Shown here: positions 1 through 11,924 of the stretch, piece by piece
How positions within the stretch are numbered: position 1 is the first letter of the stretch
Layout: each line of letters begins with the position of its first letter
NCBI RefSeq assembly: GCF_042453785.1
Contig: NC_091665.1
Span: 29,374,501-29,438,500, forward strand
Reading direction: 5' to 3'
Source: Malus domestica
Lineage: Eukaryota; Streptophyta; Magnoliopsida; Rosales; Rosaceae
Length of the DNA stretch: 64,000 nucleotides
Translations under genes and position numbers: made by a program
Notes under the pieces: model-generated
The model's input: only the letters and a program-made list of their open reading frames with translations
What the model was told of the DNA's origin: nothing
The model's database searches: none

Positions 1-521
1 TTCCACCAATTGCCTTGGGGAAAGCTCTGAGACTGTGTGAACAGTATTATATATGGAAACGTTAGGGAAATCTAGGGAGAAGGAGAACACATTTTCCACG
101 TGACATGGCGCGGTTGATGATTCAATTTTATTTAACGATTGTCGTATTTGAGTCAGTATTTGTTTTCATTTATTATTATAATGAGAGGGGAAGAGTACGA
201 AAATTATTACAATAATTTAGAAATAAGAAATCCGAACACGGTATGCATGAGCGTATACCAATATTATATTTATTAGGATATTGTACCTCATATTTGAATT
301 ATATTTTTTTTTGAAACATAAGTGATGATTTAGCGAAATAAATTCATTATTGACATGACATAGCACTTGTCACGTCAAATCAGTGTTCAAATATGTGGTT
401 TTTAATTTTTAGAGCACTTTTCTTAATAATTTAAAGAAAGAAGTGAATATTAACCATCATATCATGTTATCAATAAAACATAATTTGAGTATATAATCTC
501 TATACAATGAGAATATATATA

Positions 522-667
522 GGGTAATATTATTTGCACATTCATTTTACTTCTCACAGATACTTCTTAAATTTTTGTCGTCTAAACGAATAAATAAAAG
601 AAGATCAATGGTTAAAATTTAATAAAAGTGTGTGAGAGATAAAATGGGGGTGTGAATATCACTGTCC
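522..667. mobile_element. MITE, family shared with 7542-7679
   Basis: A 146-bp non-coding element with imperfect terminal inverted repeats. The left end reads GGGTAATATTATTTGCACA. The right end, reverse-complemented, begins GGACAGTGATATTCACACC. The subterminal blocks TTTACTTCTCAC and GTGTGAGAGATAAAA are also inverted. Flanks are TATATATA and TATATATT, a likely 8-bp target duplication, though the flank is simple sequence. The same inner blocks occur in the better-preserved copy at 7542-7679. Confidence 0.6.
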
Positions 668-1229
668 TATATATTATCACCTGTAAAATGTGAAGTTTTG
701 ACATTTTAGGTTAGTTATGTTGTAATGTGCTAGAATTCAAACCTTTAGATGAAGACAAAAGTAGAGTCTGTATTTAACAATGAAATGATTATATCCAAGT
801 TAGGTGATTGAAAAAAAAAAATTGTCATGCTTTTTAAGTGTTGAATTAAAGTTTTGTATGTTCTTGACCAAAAAATTAAAGGTATTTTTAGCTTTATATT
901 ATTCAAAAAGGGAGTTGAAATCACATTAAGAACTTCGGATAAAGATAATTGCTCTTAATCGTTTGGAGTCTTGAAATACAAATGAAGTCTTTGCAAATCG
1001 ATTGTGTTGATCAACTAGTAAGTTAATACGATAATTTAGTTGTATATTTACATTGCTCGTATTGTGTAAGTCTTTCTCCTAGACATAAAAGGAGATGTTT
1101 AAAAACAATGATGTAATTTCTCAAATACAAAAAATTCAAGTTAAAAGCCAACTTAAGGTCTTCACAATTGTTTGAGTAAGTGATACTTAATGAAGCAGCT
1201 TGAGTTTGATACTTATAATACTATTGTTT

Positions 1230-1370
1230 TTTGTTTATTATTGAACAAACGAATTATCTATATTATGGAGAGTGGGTTAAGCCTCATAATGAGCTAGCAA
1301 TAATGTCGTTCAAATTCACATTTGACGATAATCGAACCTAAGACCTGTGATTTCAATACCTACGAGAGTC
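1230..1370 (-). mobile_element. SINE copy (degenerate, reverse orientation)
   Basis: Read on the minus strand this carries the family's internal promoter-like block, AGGTTCGATTATCG (B-box-like), followed by the conserved body about not-coding 'TTTGAAC..CATTATTGCTAGC'. It matches copies at 7789-7950, 11925-12073, 14455-14604 and 3137-3265. Ends are worn and no clear target duplication is seen, so the boundaries are approximate. Confidence 0.5.
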
Positions 1371-1461
1371 ATACTTTAAAACCTCTTAGTTTATAAGTAT
1401 CACGCTCATGAGTTTAATATACAACTTATAAGAATGTAATTCCTATATAGCTTAGAATATC

Positions 1462-1672
1462 GGACAAGGATTGTCTGCCCTCCTGGTTCATGTGCTCTCT
1501 CGTGCTTTCCTATTTGTGTGGTCACGGTTAAGCCACGTCAACATTTTATATTACTATTCATTTTTGTCTTATTATCTCTATAAAAAAATAATATAAAATG
1601 TTGACATGGTTTAACAGTGACCATACAAAATAGGAGAACATGAGAACAAGGAGGGTAGACAATCCTTATCTC
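1462..1672. mobile_element. Fold-back MITE, hAT-like, 8-bp TSD
   Basis: A 211-bp element that folds on itself along almost its whole length. The left end begins GGACAAGGATTGTCTGCCC. The right end, reverse-complemented, begins GAGATAAGGATTGTCTACCC. Internal arms (TATGGTCAC/GTGACCATA and the AAAATGTTGAC/GTCAACATTTT block) are also inverted. It is flanked by a perfect 8-bp direct repeat AGAATATC at 1454-1461 and 1673-1680, as expected for hAT-type insertion. No coding capacity. A second copy lies at 32027-32245. Confidence 0.8.
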
Positions 1673-3136
1673 AGAATATCACACCTATTTTTTTTTTATT
1701 GGCTTAAAGGCCCAACATATGAAAAATCCACCCAATTTGACTTATGTGCTTTTTTTTTTTTTTTTTAACCTTTTGATTTTTTTTTTTATGGTTAGGACAA
1801 TGTCCTTGGTGATCCCTAGGGTAGGGACAACAGTTTAATGTTTGTGTACCACAATATCAATGTCATCTCTCCATATTTCCTACCTCACGAAATTCATCCA
1901 TCTTTGGCCACACAAAAAAAAATTAAAATAAAAAAAAATAAAAAAAATTATCCATCTAACAGTCAGACTAATATAGTACTCATTTTAGTATATGCTTCTG
2001 GATCTTCACAGAATTTTAAGTTTGGGGGGTGGGATTTACGGAATCCATGTCTCTAGATATGAACATATGAAGCCAATTTGATCATTCACATTGTTTCTCA
2101 TCATCCTACATGTGAAACCTCAGAATTTTTAAGTGCCTCAGAAGCGATTAGTTTTTCAAGATTATTATTATTGTGGAGTCATAAGATGAAAGTAAATTAG
2201 AATACAAGTTCGTAGCATTTTCGAAAAATTTTAGATGTAGATGCATTTAGGGTTTAGAGTTGGACCAGTGAGTCGATAACACATGGTATACATTGAGTGG
2301 CTAAGTTTGCCACGTGGTGATCTAGCCAGCATGCTAGCACAAAGGCATTGGTCATATTATTAGTGTGTGGAAAGTGATTAGATGAGAGAGTAATGCTACA
2401 CTTATCACATTTTTTATACCATGTTTGTACAAATTCTCTAATAAATGTACGAGCCACTAATACAAGTGAGTCTCACTTTTAATAGAAAACTTGTATAAAT
2501 GCGGTATAAAAAAATATGTTAAAAATAGCATTTTTGTAGACGAGGTAACCTAATAGCTACATAAAAATAGCATTTTTAACTATAAGCGGGAAGAGACATG
2601 GTAAAATAGAAAATGATGAAATTGTATGTGAATGTGGTTTCGGGTTTCTCCGTACAGTTAATTGTGTGCAACTAATTTTAATTGGTCGATCGAGCATGCT
2701 CATGATTTGAGACTTTTACTCAAATGTTAGATGATATTTTTGTTTTTTAAGTAAAACGGGGCAATCCCTTAGGGGGAAGTACACGTTCTCTTCCATCAAA
2801 TCCACAAATCTGAGCTCTTGAAATTTGATCAAACAGCTAAAAACAGGAACTCCCTTTAAAAGTTATAATAACTTTAGTCGTTTGATCAAATTTTAAAGGT
2901 TATTTCCACACATTGCTCCCTTCCTACTGCATAATTTTCTATGCAGGCATGACAGTGGCAACAATTAAATTTATTTTGTTATTCTCGGACCTCTAATATA
3001 TTTGTTTATTTGACTTGCATGTTAAATAAAATTGTATTTTCGATTGATTTTGGTCTATTAAAGTATTTATCATTTCGTAAGGTTTTAAATAAATTATTTT
3101 TCAAACCTGTTTCAGTTTTTTTTTTAATTTTTATTT

Positions 3137-3265
3137 ATTATTAATTTTCATTTGTAAATGAGTGTTTTAGGTTCGATTCTCATCAAAAGTGAATTTGAAT
3201 CACATTATTACTAACTTATTGTGAGATTAAGTTCACCATTTAATATAAATAATATCATTTGTTCT
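3137..3265 (+). mobile_element. SINE copy (degenerate, forward)
   Basis: The forward-oriented copy contains TTAGGTTCGATTCTC (B-box-like) at about 3168-3182, then the family body with CACATTATTACTAAC and the 3' end ATAATATCATTTGTTC. The 5' part is diverged. It is recognised by alignment to the other copies in the window rather than by target duplications. Confidence 0.5.
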
Positions 3266-4440
3266 GGAGGCTCATTACTAACCTGATCAAGACATCATAA
3301 GTAGTTCAGCAAACCCATTACTAACCTGATCAAGACATCATGCGCTCGACTGCTTGTGATGACCTATTTTTTCGGTATCTTTATTTGGGTCAAATAGTGT
3401 CCGAAAGAGAACTCAAGGGACACGAGCTTCAGACTCAAAGACTAAACTTTCATCACATAGCCTTGCAAGTAGACAAAAAAACAAATACAAGTGAGAAGGA
3501 GATGGGGCGAAAGGGACACATCAAAACACTTTTGCTCTGCCCAAAATTGCATCATGCTTGGCCTTGTAAGCGGAAGGATATTAGGGAGACTAAATTTTAT
3601 AAATCAAATTATGTGAATATTAATGATTAAATTATTACTCAAGCGTTAATTAATATATTTATTTTATATTAACAACACGTGATTTGATTTTCCTAGTATT
3701 GTTTCTAAATTATTATGACCGATGCTTAACCCAAATTACCTACCTCTCGTATAAAGGAAGATATATAGCCCAATTTAGGCCCAACTACTAATAGTGGGCC
3801 AGTCAAAACCTGTACCAAGGTGTGAAACCCAATTGCCGGTGGTTACTGGGCCCACAAAATACCCCTGTACGCCCACACTATAAACCTTGGGGCCGACAAG
3901 TCCCCAATGTCGTTCGACCCCAACGACAGTATTCCAAACGTCGGCTGATAAAGCACCACGGTCCACGTGCATGACTCAAAAACTGTGGTCACACTCCACT
4001 TGGCCTCCCGTATCCGGAAAGGAATCATTTTCAGATGTGTTCCATTAAATTCATCAAATCAATTAATTTGAGTTTTTAAAATTTGATTAAATAGTTAAAT
4101 TTACGGATTCATTTAAGGGTCCAAATTCATTAATTAGATGGATTTGATAGAAATGATTTGGTGATGATTTTTTTCCACCGCATCCAGTCGCCTAATCCGG
4201 TTGGGTTTCCGGATCCAAATCCAGTGGCAATCTCGTAAATTCCTCCAAACCCGGTGGCGTTTCCGCTCTCCGAGGCTCCTCCACCTCGGTCCTATCGGCC
4301 AGAAAAATATTATAAGCAGAAAAAAGCGGCTTTTCTAAGTCACACACAAAATCTCTTCTTCTCTGGTTGGCCGCCGGTCTTCTCAACTTCCTGTAAAAAA
4401 ATAGTAAAATAAAGAGAGAGAAAGTGACGAAAGAGAGGAA

Positions 4441-7011
4441 ATGTTGAAGCTCTCGACATACAATGGAGTGGACCAAATTCACGGCGTGGCGGCCCAATGC
4501 CGCTTCCTTGGCCCACCCAAGCCCAACCCAATTTTCCCCCGCCGGAAAGACGGCGCCTTTCTTGCCCGCTGCGCTGCCTCACCTTCCAAAACGCCGGTTC
4601 TCGCCGTCGTATCGGACCGGGGGCCCGGGAGCTTGGCGGGTCGGGTCGAGACGAATACCGGGCCGGTCACCCTCGCGGACCGGCTGAGGCAGGGGAGCAT
4701 GGCGGAGGACGGGAAGTCCTATAAGGAGTGCTTTATAGTGAGGTGCTATGAGGTCGGGATTAACAAGACTGCCACCGTCGAGACGATTGCCAATCTCTTG
4801 CAGGTGTGTTAAGAGTTGGAATTTTTGGTTTCGATTCAATGTGTGTTTGCTGGGTTTTATTTGAATTTTTGTGGGAAATGTTCATTCTTTTCGATTCGAT
4901 TTTTGTGGTTTGTAGAAATGTATCGATTTGGTTGATTGGATTTTGTTTGGGGAAAATTTGGGGATTTTTGTTTGGTATATTTGCCATCTCCCCCACATGC
5001 ATTTATGAAGTGAATTGCATGGTTTAATGGTCCAATTTACAGTGGTTGGAGGAGGGGGAACGTAAAATTTGATTGGGAATGCAAGTTACCAAATAACTGT
5101 AATTATCTGATCACTGTAATTTCTGATTTAATTAAGTGATTTTTGTTTTGATTGCTTGAAATCTTAGTTGCCTAGAAGCAAAGGGAAGAACATTGTGTGA
5201 TTATATTCTCTTCCTTAATTTTTTTTTTTTAACTGTATTTCTGGATTAGCTAATTGAGTTTCTGCATTGTGGAAACAATTGGTCTTCTTCTGATGATTTT
5301 CGTTTTCTGTGATCATTTTGTGATGCAGGAGGTAGGATGCAACCATGCTCAAGCTGTTGGCTTTTCTACTGACGGATTTGCGACCACAACCACCATGAGA
5401 AAAATGCATCTCATTTGGGTTACTGCTCGCATGCATATTGAAATCTACAAATATCCAGCTTGGTGGGTGTTCTCTAGATTACAGTTCGGGTTTTGATTTG
5501 TAATCCGGAATGTGAAACTTAAAATGTGGGTTCGTGGTACAGGAGTGATGTCGTTGAAATAGAAACATGGTGCCAAGGGGAAGGGAGAATTGGCACTAGG
5601 CGTGATTGGATACTCAAGGACTATGCCACCGGTGAAGTCATTGGAAGAGCGACGAGGTGCGTATTCTTTTTATTTTTGTTGTTCTAAGCTTTTAAGACAT
5701 CCATGAAAACATGATATAAGTATGGAAACACTGATATTTTGTCATGCAACATTGAATTTACGTTGAAGAACATGTTATTGTATTGAACCAACTTCCGTAT
5801 TCTCATTAATATTACATTTGAGTCTGGCATCTCTCTAAGAACCAGTAAGCATGTACATGCGGCAGGTCTTTGAACTGTAAAGTTATTATCTTCTTGATGC
5901 TCTGAAAGGAACCCAATTTCTTTTTTTTCATCGATGCCTATTGGGCATGACGTCATTTTAATTTGGCTGCATGACTATTAGCACTGCAATCTTTGCTCAT
6001 ATTTTTTCTTTGCCTTTTCCTTTCTCTCCTTTTTGATAAATCAATCATCCATTTTGAAGATTGCATGTGAAGAAGTTGTTGAATGTTTTCTGCAATTCTA
6101 ATGTATTGTTGTTGGATTGTTCTAGCAATTCTCAGTTTATGTGAGCCTATTCTGAGATATATTCTAAAAATTGGCCATATGTACTGCATGTTTACAGCAA
6201 GTGGGTGATGATGAACCAAGACACTAGGCGACTTGTGAAAGTCACCGATGATGTTAGGGAAGAGCATTTAGTTTTTGCTCCACGAGAACTGAGGTAAATG
6301 GTCCTTTTTTTTCACATTTTGTATGACTTCATCGCTTCTATATGATAAAGTTATCCCTCATGCACAATCTGCTGATTGCTTTCTTCTCTTGGGATGATAG
6401 ATTAGCATTTCCAGAGCCAAACAATAGTAGCTTAAAGAAAATCTCCAAACTTGAAGATCCTGCTCAGTATTCTACACTGGGACTTGTGGTTAGTATATCT
6501 TCAATTCATTTATGTTGTCAAATTTATCCAGTAATCTCAGTATGCTTTTTAATTTCGCAGCCAAGGAGAGCAGATCTCGACATGAACCAGCATGTTAATA
6601 ATGTCGCCTATATCGGATGGGTTCTAGAGGTTGGCATCTATGTCTGTTTCATTCATATGTTTGTTTTTGTGGTGTTCTATGGCCGTAGGTTATTGTTGGT
6701 TTCATAAGAGATGTTTTCAATTTTATCTTTTACAGAGCATGCCTCAAGAACTCATCGATAGCCATGAACTGCAAACAATCACCTTAGATTACAGGCGGGA
6801 GTGTCAACAGGATGACATAGTCGATTCCCTTACTAGTGTTGAACCTTTAGACGATGCTCCAGCTCTTTCAGGTAACGGAACAAATGGATCCCCTACTGCA
6901 ACAGAAGATGATAAGGACTACCGTCAGTATTTGCATCTCCTAAGATTAGCAGGCGATGGTTCGGAAATAAACCGGGGACGAACTATCTGGAGAGAAAAAC
7001 CTGCAAGATGA
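4441..7011 (+). CDS. FATA: Plastid acyl-ACP thioesterase, FATA type
   Basis: Releases fatty acids, mainly oleate, from acyl carrier protein in the plastid, ending de novo synthesis and feeding export to the ER. Seven exons give 379 aa: 4441-4803, 5329-5462, 5543-5656, 6198-6293, 6401-6488, 6561-6629, 6736-7011. All junctions are GT-AG and phases agree. Residues 1 to about 75 look like a transit peptide (basic, Ser/Pro/Ala-rich). The first hot-dog domain covers about 80-225 (RMHIEIYKYPAW, WCQGEGRIGTRRDW). The second carries NQHVNN (N274, H276) and DYRREC (C311), the family's active-site motifs. FATA rather than FATB is inferred from the short N-terminus and the RIGTRRDW/KWVMMN signatures. Length is normal for FATA and no damage is seen. 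The leader is CT-rich. The 3' region after 7011 has AATGAA-like poly(A) signals near 7345. Confidence 0.95.
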
Positions 7012-7541
7012 GGAAGTAATCTTATCTCTTGGTTTCGCCGGTTTTAGGGTTGATTTTTGTTTCTGTTTTCCTTTGTTTTTGTCCATTGTATGAGAGGTTT
7101 TGTTTCCTAGTTGATGTCATCTGTCATATTTTCGTTTTCAGTTTATTTCTTTCCAGTTGTCCTCTTCCAAATGCAATTATTTCCTGCACTGATGTGCAAT
7201 GTAAGGTCTGGATTTTAGTTGCAAATGTAATACTTATGTTCCAATTGCCATCGTTTGTGATTCTTGCTGGTTTCCTTTTGGATTGGTGCAAGCTTCAAAA
7301 ATAACAGCCTACGGTTTTGTTAGTCATCGTTGGCTTATAACTTTAATGAAATACGAGTTTGATATTAAGGGAACGATGTTATTGAGACTTCAAAAAAGTC
7401 ATTGTTTTCTTGTATATTTTTTTTTTCATTGCGGATGACTTTCGATTGGATTAATTTTTTTTCTGTTACACTAAAGGGAGTTGAACTGTCACAAGGAATA
7501 AACCTATTATTTCAGGCAGAAATTCTTGGACCTTTAAATTA

Positions 7542-7679
7542 GGGATGTGCTATCTACACACCTCTATTTACTTCTCACACTCCTTGTTCATTTATGTCAT
7601 TTGATCATCGTCATTTCATTAAATCCTGAAAATTAAGAGAGTGTGTGAGAAGTAAAAAATGTCTGTGGATATCACACCC
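7542..7679. mobile_element. MITE with 8-bp TSD TTAAATTA
   Basis: A 138-bp element starting GGGATGTGCTATCTACACACC. Its right end, reverse-complemented, starts GGGTGTGATATCCACAGAC. The inner arms TTTACTTCTCACAC and GTGTGAGAAGTAAA pair. It is flanked by perfect 8-bp direct repeats TTAAATTA at 7534-7541 and 7680-7687. It is the same family as 522-667 and has no coding content. The 8-bp duplication points to hAT-type mobilisation. Confidence 0.8.
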
Positions 7680-7788
7680 TTAAATTATGACCCTACTCTT
7701 CAGCACGGATTAGGAACTTGAAAATAGGTTTAATTCATGAAACTCTACTTTCATGTTTGAAAAGTGCATTAATGGGATAGTTTTTCAT

Positions 7789-7950
7789 ATTTTTTTTTAA
7801 CAAACAATATTATTTACACTAAAGATGTGAGGGAGTGGGTATAATGGGCTAGCAATAATGTGGTTCAAATTCGTCTTTAACAAGAATTGAACCTAAGACC
7901 TTTCACTTACCAATAAAGAAAAATACTACAAGATCATAGTACTAAGTGGC
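7789..7950 (-). mobile_element. SINE with perfect 15-bp target duplication
   Basis: A 162-bp element in reverse orientation. On the minus strand it runs from GCCACTTAGTA (A-box-like region) through AGGTCTTAGGTTCAATTC (B-box-like) to TTGTT followed by a poly(A) run, which appears as the T-run at about 7790-7798. A perfect 15-bp direct repeat, GGGATAGTTTTTCAT, flanks it at 7774-7788 and 7951-7965. A long, variable duplication plus an A tail is the hallmark of LINE-driven retroposition. It is the best-preserved member of the family in this window. Confidence 0.85.
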
Positions 7951-10342
7951 GGGATAGTTTTTCATCTTACATGCATTTCAAACTGTGACAACCCGTCCCA
8001 AATTTTACTATTTTATAAATTTTAAAATGTGAAATCACGAGAATACCCTAGAGATGAGGGTATTGACTTTCGTTGATCGCTAGTTCAAGATGCGTATGAA
8101 CTATTACCTTACCGTATTTCAAAAGTATGTTGGTAAGGGTTGTTATTTATTCTATTCATTTCTTATAGTTATTGTTATTTTTATTAATTGAGAGGTTAGA
8201 AAAATTAACGGGGAAAAAAAAAGAGGAAAGGAAAGAAGAGAAGAAAAGGAGGAAGGCTGCCTGATGACAGCGAAGTGGAGAGAGAGAAAAAGAAGATGGG
8301 CACTGCCCAATCAGGAAATGAGGAGAGTGAGAGTGACGAATGGGAGAGAAGAACCAGGAGGGAAATGAGGGAGGTGTGGAGCACCTAACCCAGCTGACCC
8401 GTACACCCACAGCAAAAACCGGTTTTGACCAGGTTCTAATTCCGGCTAGATTCCACCACTTTTCCGACGAAAGTCACCCATTCTTCAACTGGAAATCATC
8501 CCTTGACCTCCTCTCTTCTATTTCCACCCAAATATGGAAAAGATTTGGGTGTAAATCATTGAAATAAACCATGGGGGTGCCGTGAGACCCATGCTCGAAA
8601 TCCATCAATCGTGAAATCATCTCCTTGAATTACCACCACTAGAACACTCCTCTAGAACACAAGAACAAAGCCCAGGCAGTGGTTGAGGCGTCTGAGTGAG
8701 TATGGAGGTCGAATTGAAGCACACCATTTTCTAGGGTTTCGGCGGGTTTGAGCAAGATTGGAGCTTTTCTCGGCCAAATTGGACTTGGCCATAGGTATAA
8801 AGTTTACTCTACTCATTGAGATCTTCATTCTTGTAAATTTTGATAATTTTTGGAAATAGTTGGATTTTCCGGCGAGTCAAGGCGGTCGACTGCCACCTGC
8901 GGCGGCGCGTGCCTAGGGGACCGTCGATGTTATCCTTAGGATAAATTAGATGTCTTGAGTTTAGTTTTGGCAATTGTATATCGTAGGTTGATCGTTTGGA
9001 CCTAAACTCATTAGGATACGTTACTTGGTAAAGATATGAATCGACGATCCGACCGTTGGATCGTCACCAAACTTTAACATGTTATAGTACATAATATTTG
9101 AGGACCATAGAAACTTACGGATAAGAAATCCGACGTATGGATTTTCCTAAATTGGATTTGTAAGTTTATAAATTAAAATGTTGACCGCCATTTAGTTTTG
9201 GCAATTGGCAGAGATCTGACCGTTGGATCGTAATGAAACCTTAGGATGTTGTTCTAGAAGTATATTGTGGATCTTTGGAAGCAACGGATCAGAAATCCGT
9301 GATGCAGATCTTCCGAATTGAATTATGTAAGGATGCATTTTATGTAAATTATGTATTTTATCGATCAGAACTCTGAGATGTGATTTGATAATTGGTCATA
9401 GGCGACGATGGTTCATGATGACTCAATATGCGTGCTAGAGAGTCGTAGCACGGACCTCAGGTAAGTGGGTCTTTTCCCTTCTATCGTATACACACACACA
9501 CATATATATATATATATGATTGATAATTCCACAAACAGTTATAAATTGATTACTACATATAATTACTATGAATGCTGTGAAGTACTAATGCGAACTACAA
9601 ATGGCTTGATCCCTATTTAGGGTACATAGGTAGTCTAACGAGACATTAGATGCAGCCATAACATAAATAAGATAAAATAATTGAGGTAATAGCCTTGTTG
9701 GGAAATTGTGCAAGGTGAGGGACATTGGTAGAAAATGTGAGATTTAACCATATGAATTAGTGATTGGATGTTGGTCATAAATCATGGTGTGAAGGATCGA
9801 GAATTTGAAGTACGGAAACATAAGTAATGATAGCTAATTAAACTAGTGTCTAGTTGGGCTTATCACTGATATTTATTCTCGGAAATAAATAGTTCGGGAG
9901 TAGAGCGTTACAGCTTATGCATTTTTATGCCATAATACACACACACACACACACACACACATATGTATCTAATTGAAATTGCTATAACATGGTTGAGTAA
10001 TAAATTGCATCATGGTTTATCTATATGTATATTACCTGCACATAATTATTATGAATGTTTGAAGCGCAAAGGTGAACACAGGAGACCCAGGTAAGTTCAG
10101 TTGAGTTTATGGTATTAGTTGAAATGATCGAGTGATGGCATGACTATATTATGTTTTAGACAACTCCAACATTGTCGTACATGTTGCCTATGAGTTGTAT
10201 ATGTCATATGAGATGCATTTAGAGCTCATAAACCTGCACCCCGGTGTTAGTGCTCCGGCCCGTGGCCAGGCCACAGTCCTTCACGTGATGTTCACCCACA
10301 CACCTTACGCTCACCTTGGATCCAAGGTAAGTGCACAGGCCT

Positions 10343-10923
10343 GTCGTACAGACCACTATAGGTGGTTCCGACTCGTAGGTGACCCGTGATTATTCGCACA
10401 ATCTTCACATGATTGTAGCACTTGAGCGTATTTATTTACACTTAGTCATGTCGTACATACCACTATAGGTGGTTCCGACTCTTGTGTATGGATATATGAT
10501 GAGCTAGCATATGTGATGAGATATATGATGAGCTAGCATATGTGATGAGATATATGATGAGTTAGCATATATGATGAGATATATGATGAGCTAACATATG
10601 TGATGAGATATATGATGAGCTAGCATATATGATGAGATATATGATGAGCTAGCATATGTGATGAGATATCTGATGAGCTAGCATATGTGATGAGATATAT
10701 GATGAGCTAGCATATGTGATGAGATATACTTATGAGCCAGCCTATGTGATGAGATATGGATAAGTCGTACATGTCACAAGAGGTGACTTTGACTTATGAG
10801 CTAGCATATGTGATGAGATATGGATAAGTCGTACATATCACAAGAGGTGACTCTGACTTATGAGCTAGCATTGATTGATGAGATATGGTTGTAGTCGCAC
10901 AGGTCACCATAGGTGACTCCGAC
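10343..10923 (+). repeat. Array of five stem-loop modules inside the solo LTR
   Basis: Five roughly 31-bp modules lie at 10343-10373, 10450-10480, 10764-10795, 10828-10858 and 10893-10923. Each has an outer arm pair (GTCG...CGAC, extended to TAAGTC...GACTTA at 10762-10797) and an inner arm pair around a five-base loop (ACCAC/GTGGT in two, GTCAC/GTGAC in two, TCAC/GTGA in one). The arm differences are paired (A-T to G-C, C-G to T-A). The function is unknown; they could be RNA structures or palindromic protein sites. Confidence 0.7.
10491..10757 (+). repeat. 29-bp tandem repeat, about nine copies
   Basis: The period is 29 bp, the unit being close to ATATATGATGAGCTAGCAT plus ATGTGATGAG. Copies differ by single bases (for example GTTAGC and CTAACA variants), and the array decays into longer units interrupted by stem-loop modules after 10757. 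It lies wholly within the solo LTR. There are no unique spacers between units, so it is a minisatellite. Confidence 0.85.
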
Positions 10924-11924
10924 TGGCGTGCTAATATGGGTTATTAAGCACATGATTATTGATATTGTTGATGAGATGTTGTGTTGTAGTATATTTATGG
11001 ATTTATTGTTGATATACTTTTGATTTCACATTGATACGTGATATGATTTTCCTGGAAACTATACAGGTGTTGCAACGAGGGGTTATAATGTTTTATATGG
11101 TTTCTATTAAAATTTTATTTCCAGGGTCACTCACCCTTGTTTGGTTTTCACCCTCCAGGTTTTATTAGCTGAGCTTTCTTATCGTCGAGGATTCATGGCA
11201 AGTCTTGGTATTGGAGATTACCTTTGATGGTACGATTCTTAATTCATTCTACTGTACTTACTTATGCTTTAACGTCACGTGTGAAGAGGGTTCATTCCCG
11301 CTCACTAGCGCACTCTAGTATTTAGGCACTCTTAGGTTTAAATTTATTCACATTTTTCCACATCATCACACTTTATGGCTTCGTCACCTTCCAGATGTCA
11401 GCCAGCACAGCTCGATTTGGAGTCCTAGTGGACATTCCAAGTCGGGGTGTGTCATAAACTCCCATGAAGAGAAGTTGAAACTCTTGCCCCCTTTGTACCC
11501 TCATTACTTATTATTACTTTAAATAATCATTGAAAATGTCTAAAATGACGATAAATCAAATATCAATTTGAATCGATGAAAATAAAATATGAACAACATA
11601 ATTCAATATCGACGATATAGTGATAAAAGACAATGACATGAGATATATGCTAAAAGTAAAATAATTTCAATCATTGAATTGATCCAAAATCAACTATCAA
11701 CGATATAGCTGACACAAAATGATTAGAAATTAAATCTCAATTGTTGAACTTATCAAAATGAAATTTGGACGACATAATGGAGATTTAAAAAAAAATTATC
11801 ATTTTGACCAATTTCTCATCTTACACAAACCAACATGAAAATAGTATTATCTTATACCCAATCACTAGGAATATAGATGGAAAGTCCATTCCCAAGGACT
11901 CATTCCAAATGTTTAGGAATTCAA

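Larger units (their letters stand above)
1..4440. other. AT-rich intergenic spacer upstream of FATA
   Basis: No protein gene is supported here; open frames are short and of low complexity. The stretch holds two MITEs (522-667 and 1462-1672) and two degenerate SINE copies (about 1230-1370 and 3137-3265), annotated separately. A 24-bp direct repeat lies at about 3274-3298 and 3319-3342. From about 4190 the sequence becomes GC/CT-rich and runs into the FATA leader. An ATATTATAAGC stretch near 4307-4317, about 130 bp before the ATG, could be the TATA region; this is a weak call. Confidence 0.6.
7984..11454 (+). mobile_element. Large solo-LTR-like element (3.47 kb)
   Basis: The element starts TGTGACAACCCGTCCC and ends GGGGTGTGTCA, giving TG...CA termini. 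It is flanked by CAAAC (7979-7983) and TAAAC (11455-11459), a 5-bp duplication with one C/T difference. No gag-pol frame, PBS or PPT is found inside, so a solo LTR left by LTR-LTR recombination is the simplest reading; a non-autonomous derivative is possible. It contains CA/TA microsatellites (about 9491-9518 and 9937-9960), a 29-bp tandem array (10491-10757) and five stem-loop modules (10343-10923). Relatives are 49724-52042 and, reversed, 37783-38396. Family assignment (Ty3 or other) cannot be made from the LTR alone. Confidence 0.75.

Noticed and set aside
1838-2056. 72-aa plus-strand frame in the left spacer
   Set aside because: Poly-lysine from an A-run; no support.
3340-3630. 96-aa plus-strand frame upstream of FATA
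   Set aside because: No motif, no promoter context and AT-rich ending.
8156-8567. Frames near the 5' part of the solo LTR as a gene
   Set aside because: Purine/pyrimidine-rich LTR sequence in both directions, no domain.
10491-10757. CRISPR-like look of the 29-bp repeats
   Set aside because: Units are head-to-tail with no unique spacers, in a plant LTR; it is a minisatellite.
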